A DNA stretch of 64,000 nt from Aedoeadaptatus ivorii (GCF_030815095.1 NZ_JAUSWF010000005.1:92422-156421); one strand, 5' to 3'; positions 34,026 through 42,952 are shown, numbered from the stretch's first letter. The notes: generated by a model not told the origin, from the letters alone. A program made the numbers and translations.

Positions 34026-34499
34026 ATGAATTTCGTCGTAAACAGCCGATACTTTCAGGACAAGAACGCGTACAAAAAGGGATTAAAGATCTTGTTGCTC
34101 GTATACGCCTTGCCGATACTGCTATTCATCCTGCCCTTTGTGGCATTTCCCGTCAGCTTGGGACTGACCCTTTTGCTCCGTACCAACTTGCCGTCGGAGG
34201 CCGTATTGGCGGTGCTGATGAACAACGACTACCTGCATTGTATTCAGATATTTTTCTGCATCAACACGGGACTGTTCAGCCTGCTGTTTCTCGGCGTGGC
34301 GGGCATCGGAATCTATGGGCATATAAAGCGCGCCATTCCCTTTGCGGGCTATGTGATAGGTACGGCCCTTGCTTCCGCCGTGCTGGTCGCGGGCGTCGCG
34401 ACATGGGTGTATCTTTCGACGCCGAAAGAAGAGCGTTCCGCCCTTCCGATTTCGTCCCCGTCTTCTACCGTGATGATTTCTCAAACGCCATGGGAATAG
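34026..34499 (+). CDS. Hypothetical membrane protein, 157 aa
   Basis: Start ATG 34026 after CGAGGAGGAGAAG; the frame is open 20 codons upstream across the promoter. Three hydrophobic segments (about 20-45, 70-95, 105-130), a cytosolic-looking N-terminus and a short Ser/Thr/Pro-rich tail. I recognise no family. Own promoter and terminator, so a real but unassigned gene. Confidence 0.7.
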   Translation: MNFVVNSRYFQDKNAYKKGLKILLLVYALPILLFILPFVAFPVSLGLTLLLRTNLPSEAVLAVLMNNDYLHCIQIFFCINTGLFSLLFLGVAGIGIYGHIKRAIPFAGYVIGTALASAVLVAGVATWVYLSTPKEERSALPISSPSSTVMISQTPWE

Positions 34500-34503
34500 A
34501 TAC

Positions 34504-34538
34504 AAAAAAACCCCCGCGCCGTATGGTGCGGGGGTTTT
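34504..34538. terminator. Bidirectional terminator
   Basis: AAAAAACCCCCGC, loop, GCGGGGGTTTT between convergent small genes. Confidence 0.9.
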
Positions 34539-34557
34539 CGTATGGATTGCTCTGCGA

Positions 34558-34743
34558 TTAACGGCCTGAGCGCTCGTCTTTCGCGCGCAGTTCGTCTTTC
34601 TCCATTCTCTCTTTGTGGCACTCGTTCAGTTCGCGGATCACCGCAAACATCAGGTAGAGCAAGGTGCATATCGTCACCACGCCGACGACGACACAGATAA
34701 AGAGAATAATCACAAGGAGTAATGACGGATATTGTTCGAGCAT
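34558..34743 (-). CDS. Small single-pass membrane protein, 61 aa
   Basis: ATG preceded by GGGAGG four bases away and by a good promoter, so translated despite its size. One long membrane segment (LLLVIILFICVVVGVVTICT) and a charged, Glu/Arg/Lys-rich C-terminal tail. No family recognised. Confidence 0.7.
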   Translation of the reverse strand: MLEQYPSLLLVIILFICVVVGVVTICTLLYLMFAVIRELNECHKERMEKDELRAKDERSGR

Positions 34744-34811
34744 GGGGCCTCCCTTCGCCGATCGACGTAATCGGCCGAATCAGAATCGTTTTCGATAGGA
34801 TTTCTGCCCTC

Positions 34812-34841
34812 ATTATATATATATATAATAGTGGGTTACAA
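34812..34841 (-). promoter_or_regulatory. Promoter of the 61-aa membrane-protein gene
   Basis: Minus strand TTGTAA (34841-34836), 18 bases, TATAAT (34817-34812), set in a self-complementary AT dinucleotide run at 34812-34829. Confidence 0.65.
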
Positions 34842-34889
34842 AACGGCGAAAGGAAGGCAAAGTTTTGGAAAGCGGCCACAGAGCCATAC

Positions 34890-34926
34890 AAAAACGACCT
34901 CGCATAGGATGGTGCGAGGTCGTTTT
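34890..34926 (-). terminator. Terminator of the xpaC-like/telA operon
   Basis: AAAACGACCTCGC, loop, GCGAGGTCGTTTT, just beyond the telA stop. Confidence 0.9.
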
Positions 34927-34927
34927 G

Positions 34928-36043
34928 TTATTGTTCTCTGCGATTGGCGAGGCGGGTTTTGAGGTCGCTTTCCAGGATTTCCAGTTCCCGGGCGGCCTTT
35001 TCCCGGTTCTCGTGCCCTTCGATCTGGATCTTGCGCACTTCATCTAAGGCGGCTATGAGCTGTTCGTTGGTATGGCGGATGGTATCGACGTCGATAATGC
35101 CGCGTTCGCTTTCTCTCGCCACATTCACCGTGCTGGTGCGCAGGGTCTCGGCGTTTTTGCGGAGCAGCTGGTTGGTGAGGTCGGAGACCTTTTTCTGCGC
35201 CTCCGCCGCCTGTTTCGAGTGGTGCACGCCCAGGGCGAGGACCATTTGGTTCTTCCAGATGGGAATGGTGTTGACGATGGTAGACTGAATCTTTTCCGCC
35301 ATCACGGTGTTCGACGCCTGTACCATGCGGATCTGCGGCGCCATTTGCAAACTCACCATGCGGGTGAGCTCCAGGTCGTGGAGCTTCTTTTCGAAGCGGT
35401 TCGCCATATTCTGCATATCGTTGATCTTTTGCGCCTGAATGCCGCCCTCTTCCCCTTCGGATGCCGCCATTAAGGCGGGCAGGTCTTTGGTGCGCACCTG
35501 CTCGAGCTTTTTCTGGCCGGCGAGGATATACATCGAGAGTTCCTTAAAATAGGTCTCGTTGAGGTCGTACATCTGGTCCAAGAGCGAAATGTCTTTCATC
35601 AGGGTGATTTGGTGGTTTTCGAGCATACGGGCGATGTCGTCTACGTTTTTTTCCGCCTTGTCGTAGTTCGCCTTTAGGGCGGTGACTTTGTTGGCGGAGC
35701 GCATAAAGAAGCCCTTGATGCCCTTTTCGTCGGCGTCCTCAAAGCTCTTGAGCTCGGTGACCACGTCGGCGAGGAGTTTGCCCACTTCGCCCAGATCCTT
35801 GGTGCGTACGGAATTTAGGGTCTTTTCCGAGAAGTTCGAGATCTTCTTTTGGGCGCCCACGCCGTACTGCAGGATCACCGAGGAGTTGGTGAGGTCGATG
35901 GTCTTTGCAAATTCCTCGACCTGCTGCATTTCCGCCGGGGAGAGATTGACCTTGGGTTCTTTCTTCGGCGCTTCGGGCGCGAGTACGGGTTCGTCGACGG
36001 GCACATCGGCGCCGTCTAAGGTCAGTTTGATTTCGTCGTTCAT
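34928..36043 (-). CDS. TelA-family protein (toxic anion resistance, YaaN/KlaA-like)
   Basis: 371 aa, mostly helical and without membrane segments. Conserved TelA features include KKISNFSEKTLNSVRTKDLG, the MARMLENHQ-like IARMLENHQITLMKDI and IPIWKNQMVLALG. The ATG overlaps the stop of the upstream xpaC-like gene (ATGA), so the two are co-translated. In Bacillus a TelA homologue also sits beside xpaC. Named for tellurite resistance in plasmids; the chromosomal role is unclear, probably envelope or chemical stress. Confidence 0.9.
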   Translation of the reverse strand: MNDEIKLTLDGADVPVDEPVLAPEAPKKEPKVNLSPAEMQQVEEFAKTIDLTNSSVILQYGVGAQKKISNFSEKTLNSVRTKDLGEVGKLLADVVTELKSFEDADEKGIKGFFMRSANKVTALKANYDKAEKNVDDIARMLENHQITLMKDISLLDQMYDLNETYFKELSMYILAGQKKLEQVRTKDLPALMAASEGEEGGIQAQKINDMQNMANRFEKKLHDLELTRMVSLQMAPQIRMVQASNTVMAEKIQSTIVNTIPIWKNQMVLALGVHHSKQAAEAQKKVSDLTNQLLRKNAETLRTSTVNVARESERGIIDVDTIRHTNEQLIAALDEVRKIQIEGHENREKAARELEILESDLKTRLANRREQ

Positions 36044-37176
36044 TCTGTTTCATTCCTCCTGATCTCGTCTTTTTCCAAGAGTCCGTCTTGGCGGAGTACC
36101 GTTTCCATCACATTCATCTCGGCCTGCATCTCCAACAGATCGTCGGAATACAGGCTGTCGAGCAGCTTTTTATAGGCGCCGATGACCGTATCCAAGGAGC
36201 GTAGGATGTCCTGCATGGCGCGGCGAATGGCGTCGGTGGCGACGGCGGACGATTCGAACTGGATATAGCGCTCCACCAGCTTGATGGTGGTGGGGGTGTA
36301 GTAGTCGGCGAATTTGTTTAGGTCCTCGATCCGATCGGGATTGCCGGAAATGGCGTGCTCGATGGATTCCAAGAGCGGCAAAAGGGAACGGATGCGGCTT
36401 TTGATCTCTTCGGTCTTCGCCCGTTTCAGTTGATCCGCAAGCGCCTCTTTGTAACCGCGGATGGCGACGGCGCGGTCGTCCTGTTCCCGCGTCTCTTCTT
36501 CGAGGGAGCGGGGGCTTTCGTGCACGGTGACCGACCGCTTGCGGTAGTTGTCCTTATAGGCCTCGTAGGCGCTCTGGTCGAGGAGCAGGAGCTCGCCGTC
36601 TTCGACGATGCGCGCCTGGGGCAGATAGTCTCTGCGAATCATCTCCGACAGGCGGTCGAGGACGTAGCGCTTGGGCCGGTTTAAGGCGGTGCAGATGTCC
36701 TCGGTGCTCAAAACGAGATTGTCTGCGATCTCTCTGCGAATGCGAAAGAAGTCCCGGGAAAACTCCATCTGCCGGTGGCTGTATACGGTAACCAGGGCGC
36801 CCACGGCGGCGGCCGCCGCAAATAGCAGCGACATGATCAAATGGCTGAATACCGCGCCGCCGATGCCGCTGAACAAAAAGAGAAACAGCATCAGCACGGC
36901 CCCCGCGGAACCCAGTGCCGCCACATTTCGCAGCCAAAACCAGGTATTGGGTGCGGTGGTCTTTTGGTGCACAAAGGCGGGGTTGCGGTTGACGGAGAGG
37001 CGCTCCGGCTCTTGGGAGAACCCCCGGCGCACGCCCCGCATCAAGGCGCCGGCGCCGACCTTGGTGTACTGTATGGCGCTTTCCACGCTTTTTTCGATGG
37101 CATTGGCGACCTCGCGAAAGTCTTCGTCGTCGATGGCGCGGTCGATATAGTCCTCAATGGCGTTTTTCTTCTTCAA
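36040..37176 (-). CDS. XpaC-like membrane protein, copy 1
   Basis: 378 aa from TTG 37176, nine bases after AAAGGAG; the paralogue starts the same way (TTG-AAG-AAG-AAA). Layout: helical N-terminus with a conserved patch VGAGALMRGVRRGF, two membrane segments (about 85-140), a winged-helix-like module (LVLSTEDICTALNRPKRYVL then LPQARIVEDGE), and a coiled-coil XpaC-type C-terminal domain. The name comes from 5-bromo-4-chloroindolyl-phosphate hydrolysis; no catalytic motif is seen. It overlaps telA by four bases. Confidence 0.82.
   Translation of the reverse strand: MKKKNAIEDYIDRAIDDEDFREVANAIEKSVESAIQYTKVGAGALMRGVRRGFSQEPERLSVNRNPAFVHQKTTAPNTWFWLRNVAALGSAGAVLMLFLFLFSGIGGAVFSHLIMSLLFAAAAAVGALVTVYSHRQMEFSRDFFRIRREIADNLVLSTEDICTALNRPKRYVLDRLSEMIRRDYLPQARIVEDGELLLLDQSAYEAYKDNYRKRSVTVHESPRSLEEETREQDDRAVAIRGYKEALADQLKRAKTEEIKSRIRSLLPLLESIEHAISGNPDRIEDLNKFADYYTPTTIKLVERYIQFESSAVATDAIRRAMQDILRSLDTVIGAYKKLLDSLYSDDLLEMQAEMNVMETVLRQDGLLEKDEIRRNETE
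36350..36443. repeat. 94-base identical segment, copy 1
   Basis: Identical to 37542-37635 (offset 1,192). Part of a longer, slightly diverged tandem repeat covering the 3' halves of the two xpaC-like genes. Confidence 0.85.
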
Positions 37177-37252
37177 TCTCCACGTCTCCTTTGCGTAGGC
37201 AATCGATTCGGCCTCTGTACCTATAGTATACCAATATTTTTCGATCGGGTCG

Positions 37253-38359
37253 TTATTTTGTCGTATCCAATAGCCCGTCTTGACGCAGTACCGTTTCCAT
37301 GACATTCATCTCGGCCTGCATCTCCAGCAGATCGTCGGAATATAAGCTGTCGAGCAGCTTTTTATAGGCGCCGATGACCGTATCCAAGGAGCGCAGGATG
37401 TCCTGCATGGCGCGGCGAATGGTGTCGGTGGCGACGGTCGAGGATTCGAACTGCAAGTAGCGTTCCACCAACTTGATGGTGGTGGGGGTGTAGTAGTCGG
37501 CGAATTTGTTGAGGTCTTCGATCCGATCGGGATTGCCGGAGATGGCGTGCTCGATGGATTCCAAGAGCGGCAAAAGGGAACGGATGCGGCTTTTGATCTC
37601 TTCGGTCTTCGCCCGTTTCAGTTGATCCGCAAGCGTCTCTTTGTATTCTGCGATGGCGACGCTCCGGTCGTCTTGATTTTCTTCGAGGGAGCGGGGGCTT
37701 TCGTGTACCGTAACGGATTTTTCGCGGTAGTTGTTCTTATAGGCCTCGTAGGCGCTGCGGTCGAGAAGCAGGAACTCGCCGTCTTCGACGATGCGCGCCT
37801 GGGGCAGATAGTCTTTTCGGATCATTTTCGAAAGCTGGGAGAGTACGTAGTTTTTGGGCCGGTTTAAGGCGGTGCAGATGTCCTCGGTGCTTAAAACGAG
37901 GCTATCTGCGATTTCTCTGCGAATGCGGAAAAAGTCCCGGGCGAGTTCCATGCGCTTGTGGGTATAGACCACGCCGGCGACGCTTGCGGCGGTGGTGATG
38001 AGAGAAAGGACGGCGTCGCCGAGATAATGCAGCATGCCGTAAAGAATGGCATCGCCCAGATTCGATACGGTGGCAAAGGCGAACGCCGCCGCCGTCAGTA
38101 TGAAGCCGTTTCGCAGCCAAAACCAGGTGTTCGGCGCGGCCGTCTTTTGGTGCACAAAGGCGGGATTGCGGTTGACGGGAAGGCGCTCCGGCTCGTTCGA
38201 AAAGCCCTTTTTGACGCCCCGCATCACGGCGCCGGCGCCGATTTTCGAGTAGTGGATGGCGTTTTCGACGCTCTTTTCGATGATTTCCGCCATATCGTGG
38301 AAGTCGTCCTCTTCGATGGCGCGGTCGATATAGTTTTCTATGGCATTTTTCTTCTTCAA
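37253..38359 (-). CDS. XpaC-like membrane protein, copy 2
   Basis: 368 aa from TTG 38359, nine bases after AAGGAG. Same architecture as copy 1, and almost the same protein outside the membrane segments, which differ strongly (here ILTAAAFAFATVSNLGDAIL). The C-terminal third is nearly identical, with a 94-base stretch shared without change. Tandem duplication with selection or gene conversion; the two may form a hetero-oligomer with TelA. Confidence 0.82.
   Translation of the reverse strand: MKKKNAIENYIDRAIEEDDFHDMAEIIEKSVENAIHYSKIGAGAVMRGVKKGFSNEPERLPVNRNPAFVHQKTAAPNTWFWLRNGFILTAAAFAFATVSNLGDAILYGMLHYLGDAVLSLITTAASVAGVVYTHKRMELARDFFRIRREIADSLVLSTEDICTALNRPKNYVLSQLSKMIRKDYLPQARIVEDGEFLLLDRSAYEAYKNNYREKSVTVHESPRSLEENQDDRSVAIAEYKETLADQLKRAKTEEIKSRIRSLLPLLESIEHAISGNPDRIEDLNKFADYYTPTTIKLVERYLQFESSTVATDTIRRAMQDILRSLDTVIGAYKKLLDSLYSDDLLEMQAEMNVMETVLRQDGLLDTTK
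37542..37635. repeat. 94-base identical segment, copy 2
   Basis: Identical to 36350-36443; see that entry. Confidence 0.85.
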
Positions 38360-38414
38360 TCTGCTCGTCTCCTTCGCGATGGGCTGAGAATTTGCCCGAT
38401 TTCTCGATACTTCT

Positions 38415-38423
38415 ATCATAGCA
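38415..38423 (-). promoter_or_regulatory. Extended -10 promoter of the xpaC-like/telA operon
   Basis: Minus strand TGCTATGAT; -35 region weak. Confidence 0.5.
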
Positions 38424-38520
38424 CAAATGCGGCAAAAATCATTTGCGTGCCGCCTGTGGCGGCGGGGTTTTTGAAGAATCTTCACGGCGTCTTTGCCCGA
38501 TCCTTTCTTTTCGAAAAGTC

Positions 38521-38549
38521 TTGCACATTCCGCCCCTTTGCCCCATAAT
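38521..38549 (+). promoter_or_regulatory. Promoter of the DEAD-box helicase gene
   Basis: TTGCAC (38521-38526), 17 bases, CATAAT (38544-38549). The transcript would have a leader of about 80 nt. Confidence 0.75.
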
Positions 38550-38584
38550 GGAAGGGAATCAAAGTATCGCCGCGTGCGAAACGG

Positions 38585-38608
38585 GTAGTCCTTGCGACTA
38601 CTTTTTTT
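38585..38608 (+). terminator. Intrinsic terminator inside the DEAD-box gene leader
   Basis: GTAGTC, loop CTTGC, GACTAC, seven T, between promoter and start codon. Transcription should stop here unless the hairpin is blocked, so this is an attenuator. Confidence 0.75.
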
Positions 38609-38633
38609 ATGAAATGAAAATTAGGAGGATGTA

Positions 38634-40268
38634 TTGAAATTTAATGCGTTTGCCCTATCCCAAGAGGTCTTACGGGGCATCGAGGATATGGGTTTTGAGG
38701 AAGCCTCGCCGATTCAGGCACAGAGCATGGAACCCTTACTTGCGGGACTCGATGTCATCGCCCAGGCACAGACGGGAACGGGAAAGACGGCGGCATACGG
38801 TGTGCCCCTATTGGAGCGGGTCACCGGGGAGAAGGTCGTACAGGGACTGGTCCTCTGTCCCACCAGGGAGTTGTGCCTGCAGGTGGCCAACGAACTCGCC
38901 AAGCTCGGAAAATACAAGAAAGAAATTCACATTCTGCCGGTCTACGGCGGCACCGCCATCGATCGGCAGATCCGCGCCTTAAAAAAGGGCGTGCAGATCG
39001 TAGTGGGTACGCCGGGCCGGGTGATGGACCATATGCGCCGGCGCACCCTCGACTTCTCGGGGCTGAAGGTGGCGGTCTTGGACGAGGCCGACGAGATGTT
39101 CGACATGGGCTTTCGGGACGATATGCAGACGATCCTCGACGAGACGCCCGAGACGCGCCAAACCTGTTTCTTCTCCGCCACCATGGAGAAGGAAATTATG
39201 GATTTCTCCGCCCGCTTTCAGCGGGATCCCGAGATTATCCGCATTCGCCACAAGCAACTGACGGTAGAAAATATCGAGCAATACTATCTCGAGATGACCG
39301 GCGCCATGAAGCCCGAGATCTTAAGCCGCCTGGTGGACATCTACGATCCCAAACTCACCATCGTCTTCTGTAACACCAAAAAACGGGTGGACGAGCTGGT
39401 GACCGAGATGGCATCGCGGGGATACTCCGTCGACGGCCTGCACGGCGATCTGAAACAGGGACAGCGCGATGCGGTCATGCGCCGCTTCCGCCAGTCCAGC
39501 ATCGATATGCTCGTCGCCACCGACGTGGCGGCGCGGGGGATCGACGTGGGCGATGTGGATATGGTCGTCAACTACGACCTGCCCCAGGACGAGGAGTACT
39601 ACGTACACCGGATCGGAAGAACCGCCCGCGCCGGCAGAAAGGGCCTGTCCTTTTCGTTCGTCGTCGGCCGCGACATCTATAAGATGGAAGACATCGTCCG
39701 CTACACCAAGGCGGATCTGCGCTATATGGCGCTTCCCACCATGGAAGAGATGGACACTCGCTCTCGCGAAAATCTGCAGGGCCGCATCGCCGCCGCCTTG
39801 GAAGAAGACGGGGACATCGCTCTCTATAAGCCGATGGTCGACGCGCTTCTCGCCATGGAATACGGCGCGGTGGAAATCTGCGCCGCCCTCATGAAGCTCC
39901 TCGACGACGCGGGGCAGGGCAAAAAGCACGACGCGCTGGAACAGGTGGACTACGGCAAGAAGTTCCGCGCCCGGGGCCTGCGCAAGGACAAGAAAGGCAA
40001 AAAGGACAAGAAGAAGGCGAAGCAAAACGGCGCTTACGCCAATATCTATCTGGACAAGGGAAGAAAGCAGGGGATCAATCCCAAGGTGATTCTCGCGATC
40101 TTCAAAAACGACACGACGATCCCCAAGGACGTCGTGGGCAATATCCTGATCCGCGACCGCCACACGGTGGTGGAGCTGCCGAAGGAAGTCGCCAAGGACG
40201 CCATTCGCCAGTTGGCGAGCGTCAAGGTGCGCGGCAAAAAAATACACGCGCGGTTCTACCGCGACTAA
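38634..40268 (+). CDS. DEAD-box RNA helicase with DbpA-type RNA-binding domain
   Basis: 544 aa from a TTG five bases after AGGAGG (an ATG at 38629 runs into a stop). Helicase motifs: AQTGTGKTAAYG, PTRELCLQ, DEADEMFDMG, FFSAT, HRIGRTARAG. A basic linker (KKGKKDKKKAKQ) leads to a C-terminal DbpA-like domain of about 75 residues, which in relatives binds 23S rRNA. Likely works in ribosome assembly or cold adaptation, consistent with an attenuated leader. Confidence 0.93.
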   Translation: MKFNAFALSQEVLRGIEDMGFEEASPIQAQSMEPLLAGLDVIAQAQTGTGKTAAYGVPLLERVTGEKVVQGLVLCPTRELCLQVANELAKLGKYKKEIHILPVYGGTAIDRQIRALKKGVQIVVGTPGRVMDHMRRRTLDFSGLKVAVLDEADEMFDMGFRDDMQTILDETPETRQTCFFSATMEKEIMDFSARFQRDPEIIRIRHKQLTVENIEQYYLEMTGAMKPEILSRLVDIYDPKLTIVFCNTKKRVDELVTEMASRGYSVDGLHGDLKQGQRDAVMRRFRQSSIDMLVATDVAARGIDVGDVDMVVNYDLPQDEEYYVHRIGRTARAGRKGLSFSFVVGRDIYKMEDIVRYTKADLRYMALPTMEEMDTRSRENLQGRIAAALEEDGDIALYKPMVDALLAMEYGAVEICAALMKLLDDAGQGKKHDALEQVDYGKKFRARGLRKDKKGKKDKKKAKQNGAYANIYLDKGRKQGINPKVILAIFKNDTTIPKDVVGNILIRDRHTVVELPKEVAKDAIRQLASVKVRGKKIHARFYRD

Positions 40269-40269
40269 A

Positions 40270-40298
40270 AGACGCCCTCGTTTTGCGGGGGCGTTTTG
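40270..40298 (+). terminator. Terminator after the DEAD-box gene
   Basis: ACGCCCTCG, loop TTTTG, CGGGGGCGT, then TTT. Confidence 0.75.
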
Positions 40299-40340
40299 CG
40301 ATCTGTGATACAATAAAAAGAAGGAAAGGAGGGGATGTCG

Positions 40341-40904
40341 GTGCATATTGAACCCCTGCAAGAAGCGCATGTGCGGGACTTTTTGAACTGGCGGGATCAC
40401 CGCGATCCCCTCTATGCGATGTATAATTTTATCGAGACCGAAGAGACCGTGGGCGAGTGGTATCGCTGGAAGACCAAGGGCGCACGGGACGACTATTTCG
40501 CCATCCTCGAAGACGGCCGGGCGGTGGGGTATATGGGCTTAAAGCACATCTCCGCCATCACCCGCACCGCCGAGGTGGGCATTATTATCGATCCCGCCTA
40601 CAGCGGGCGGGGCATCGGCCATGCGGCCCTTACGTGGCTGTTGGCGTACGGCTTCGAGGACTTGGCGCTGATGCGGATTCACCTCGAGGTGCTTCCGTGG
40701 AACCGGCGCGCCCTCGCGCTCTATCGCCGGCTCGGATTCCGAAAGACGCGAGAGGTGCCCCGCCAGGTAGAGATGCCCGGGGTGGACGCATCCCACGCGG
40801 CGATCGTTCCCTTTGCTGACCGCATCCGCTTTCACAGGGACTACGCCGTGGTATGGGTGGATCATATGGTTTTGTCGAAGGATAGGTGGCGTCGTGCAAT
40901 TTAG
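40341..40904 (+). CDS. GNAT-family N-acetyltransferase (RimJ/RimL-like)
   Basis: 187 aa. The acetyl-CoA loop is in DPAYSGRGIGHAAL; the C-terminal NRRALALYRRLGF is also typical. GTG 40341 is preferred because AAAGGAGG lies eight bases upstream; the ATG at 40335 is only two bases from it. Substrate unknown. Heads a compact operon with dnaD- and dnaI-like genes, overlapping the first of these by 11 bases. Confidence 0.87.
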   Translation: MHIEPLQEAHVRDFLNWRDHRDPLYAMYNFIETEETVGEWYRWKTKGARDDYFAILEDGRAVGYMGLKHISAITRTAEVGIIIDPAYSGRGIGHAALTWLLAYGFEDLALMRIHLEVLPWNRRALALYRRLGFRKTREVPRQVEMPGVDASHAAIVPFADRIRFHRDYAVVWVDHMVLSKDRWRRAI

Positions 40905-41883
40905 GGTAGACAATCTGCAGTTGGATTTGGGGGATACCCCCGTCGAAAATATTTTTTTGAACGACTATATGCCCCAGGCGGACGGGGACTTCGTCAAGGT
41001 CTATCTGGTCGGCTACCAGATGGCGCTGAACGGCGGGGAGGGCGACAACCGGAGCATCGCCGATCGCCTGTCGATCCTCGAATCCGACGTCGAAAAGGCG
41101 TGGGACTACTGGGAGAGCGAGGGCATCGTCGAGAAAATCTACGAGGGCGAGAGCTACGGCATTCGCTTTCTGCGGCTCAAGGAACTCTACACCCGCGAAA
41201 TCTACACCCCGGATCGGAGCGACTCCGCCCTGGTGCGCCGCATCGAGGACGAGGAAGTGGCGCATCTGTTGACCCGCGCCGAGTACTATATGCGCCGCGA
41301 GATCTCGCCGCAGCAGAAGATCGACATCGCCGATTGGCGCACGGTCTACAATATGCCCGCCAAAATGATCCTCGAGGCGTTTCGCTACGGCACCGAGGAA
41401 AAAAACAAGCGTTCGGTGAAGTATATCGAGGGGATTGTGCGCAACTGGGCGGATGCCAATGTGCGTACCGAAGAGGCCCTCGCGGAAAACTTCCGCACCC
41501 ACGACGAGCGCTACTTCCGCTACCGCCACCTGCTTACGGCGATGGGACTGGGCGATAAGCCCTTTATCCGCGACGAAATGGAGGCGATCGAGCGGTATCT
41601 CGCGCATATGGACTTTGCGCTCCTCGAAGCGGCGGCGGCGCGCACCGGCGGCATCCAAAAACCCAACTGGCGCTATTTCGAAAGCATTCTCGCCGCCTGG
41701 AAGGCGAAGGGGATCCGGACCCTTGCCGATCTCGACAAGGACAAGAAGCCGGCGAAGCGGGCGCCGCTGAAAAAGGCCCCGCCCATCGCCGACTCCGCCA
41801 CCGCAAAGTACAGCGCCGATGCCCTGGAGGATATGGCGCGGCGCAAGTGGCGGCAGTTTCAGGAACAAAAGAGGGAGAAATAG
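40894..41883 (+). CDS. DnaD/DnaB-domain replication initiation protein
   Basis: 329 aa from GTG 40894 after AGGTGG. N-terminal winged-helix part (about 30-100: ADRLSILESDVEKAWDYWES) and a C-terminal DnaB_2 domain with the motif VKYIEGIVRNW. In Bacillota these proteins remodel DNA and help load the replicative helicase. Directly followed by the helicase-loader ATPase, which strengthens the call. Confidence 0.9.
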   Translation: MQFRVDNLQLDLGDTPVENIFLNDYMPQADGDFVKVYLVGYQMALNGGEGDNRSIADRLSILESDVEKAWDYWESEGIVEKIYEGESYGIRFLRLKELYTREIYTPDRSDSALVRRIEDEEVAHLLTRAEYYMRREISPQQKIDIADWRTVYNMPAKMILEAFRYGTEEKNKRSVKYIEGIVRNWADANVRTEEALAENFRTHDERYFRYRHLLTAMGLGDKPFIRDEMEAIERYLAHMDFALLEAAAARTGGIQKPNWRYFESILAAWKAKGIRTLADLDKDKKPAKRAPLKKAPPIADSATAKYSADALEDMARRKWRQFQEQKREK

Positions 41884-42867
41884 ATGGCATCGATCTTCGA
41901 TCACATTCGCAAAGAATACGAGGACATTCAGAGAAAAAACGAAAAGATCCTCGCCGATCGCAAAGAAGAGGCGCACTTTATGGTCCCCGGCCTCGCCGAG
42001 GTGGAGGCGGATATACGGAACTTGGGCTATGAAGCGGTAAAAGAGAGCCTGAAGTCGAAGGACGTCGCCTCCGCCGAGACGGCGGTGCGCGAGCTCGAAG
42101 CGCTCGAGGGCTACCGGCGATCGCTGCTCCTTTCGGCGGGGCTGCCCGCGGACTATCTCGATCCCGTCTACGACTGTCCCCATTGCAAGGACAAGGGGTA
42201 TTTGGAAGACGGCAGCCGCTGCATCTGTATGCGCAGAAAGATCACCGGCTACCTGCACCGCGGCAGCAATATCGAGCGGCAGATCGAAAAGCACAACTTC
42301 GGCAATTTTCGTCTGGACATTTTCTCGGACCTTCCCTATGGCGACGAGGTCCTCTCGCCCCGGGAAAATATGCGGCATATCCTCGCCACGGCGGAAAAAT
42401 TTGTCGAGGACTTCGCCGAAGCCGACGACACCAATCTCCTCTTTTACGGCCCCACCGGACAGGGCAAGACCTTTCTTTCCCACGCGGTGGCGGCGGAGCT
42501 GATGGCGAGAAACTACGCCGTGGTCTACGAAACCGCTTTCGGTCTGGTGCGCATCTTCGAAGAAAAGGTCTTCAACAAAGAAAAGACCCCCGAGGCGGAA
42601 ATGGCCTACGAGAGCATTTTTGCCGCCGACCTTCTCATCGTCGACGATCTGGGCACGGAGCTTTCCAATTCCTTTACTAACTCCCAGCTCTTCAATATCA
42701 TCAACACCCGCCTGATCGACGGCAAAAAGACCATCATCAGCACCAATCTCACCCCGCGGGAGATCTCCTCGGTCTACGGCGACCGCATATTTTCGCGGAT
42801 CTTTCACAAGTTCGTGCCTGTCGCTTTTTACGGGCCGGATCTGCGCTGGGAAAGCGACGGCGCCTAA
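41884..42867 (+). CDS. DnaC/DnaI-like helicase-loader ATPase
   Basis: 327 aa, ATG immediately after the DnaD stop. N-terminal zinc-binding pattern CPHCKDKGYLEDG followed by CICMRRK; AAA+ Walker A FYGPTGQGKTFLSHA, Walker B LLIVDDLGTE, sensor ISTNLTP. Should load the replicative helicase DnaB/DnaC together with the DnaD-like protein. Confidence 0.93.
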   Translation: MASIFDHIRKEYEDIQRKNEKILADRKEEAHFMVPGLAEVEADIRNLGYEAVKESLKSKDVASAETAVRELEALEGYRRSLLLSAGLPADYLDPVYDCPHCKDKGYLEDGSRCICMRRKITGYLHRGSNIERQIEKHNFGNFRLDIFSDLPYGDEVLSPRENMRHILATAEKFVEDFAEADDTNLLFYGPTGQGKTFLSHAVAAELMARNYAVVYETAFGLVRIFEEKVFNKEKTPEAEMAYESIFAADLLIVDDLGTELSNSFTNSQLFNIINTRLIDGKKTIISTNLTPREISSVYGDRIFSRIFHKFVPVAFYGPDLRWESDGA

Positions 42868-42893
42868 GGAAAAATTCCATACTATATACTTGT

Positions 42894-42912
42894 CGAGAAA
42901 CGCTGTTTCTCG
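42894..42912. terminator. Hairpin after the dnaI-like gene
   Basis: CGAGAAAC, loop GCT, GTTTCTCG. Perfect 8-bp stem without U-tract; weak terminator or operator just upstream of the next promoter. Confidence 0.45.
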
Positions 42913-42923
42913 CCTTGGCGTGC

Positions 42924-42952
42924 TTGAGAAATCGTTTTTTTTGTTCTATAAT
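42924..42952 (+). promoter_or_regulatory. Sigma-A promoter of the downstream aminotransferase gene
   Basis: TTGAGA (42924-42929), 17 bases, TATAAT (42947-42952). Confidence 0.85.

Noticed and set aside
34812..34829. AT dinucleotide repeat as a microsatellite or origin element
   Set aside because: It is 18 bases and is fully explained as the -10 region of a minus-strand promoter.
36350..37635. Insertion sequence or recombination element behind the repeated segments
   Set aside because: The repeats are in-frame parts of two paralogous genes; no transposase or terminal inverted repeats are present.
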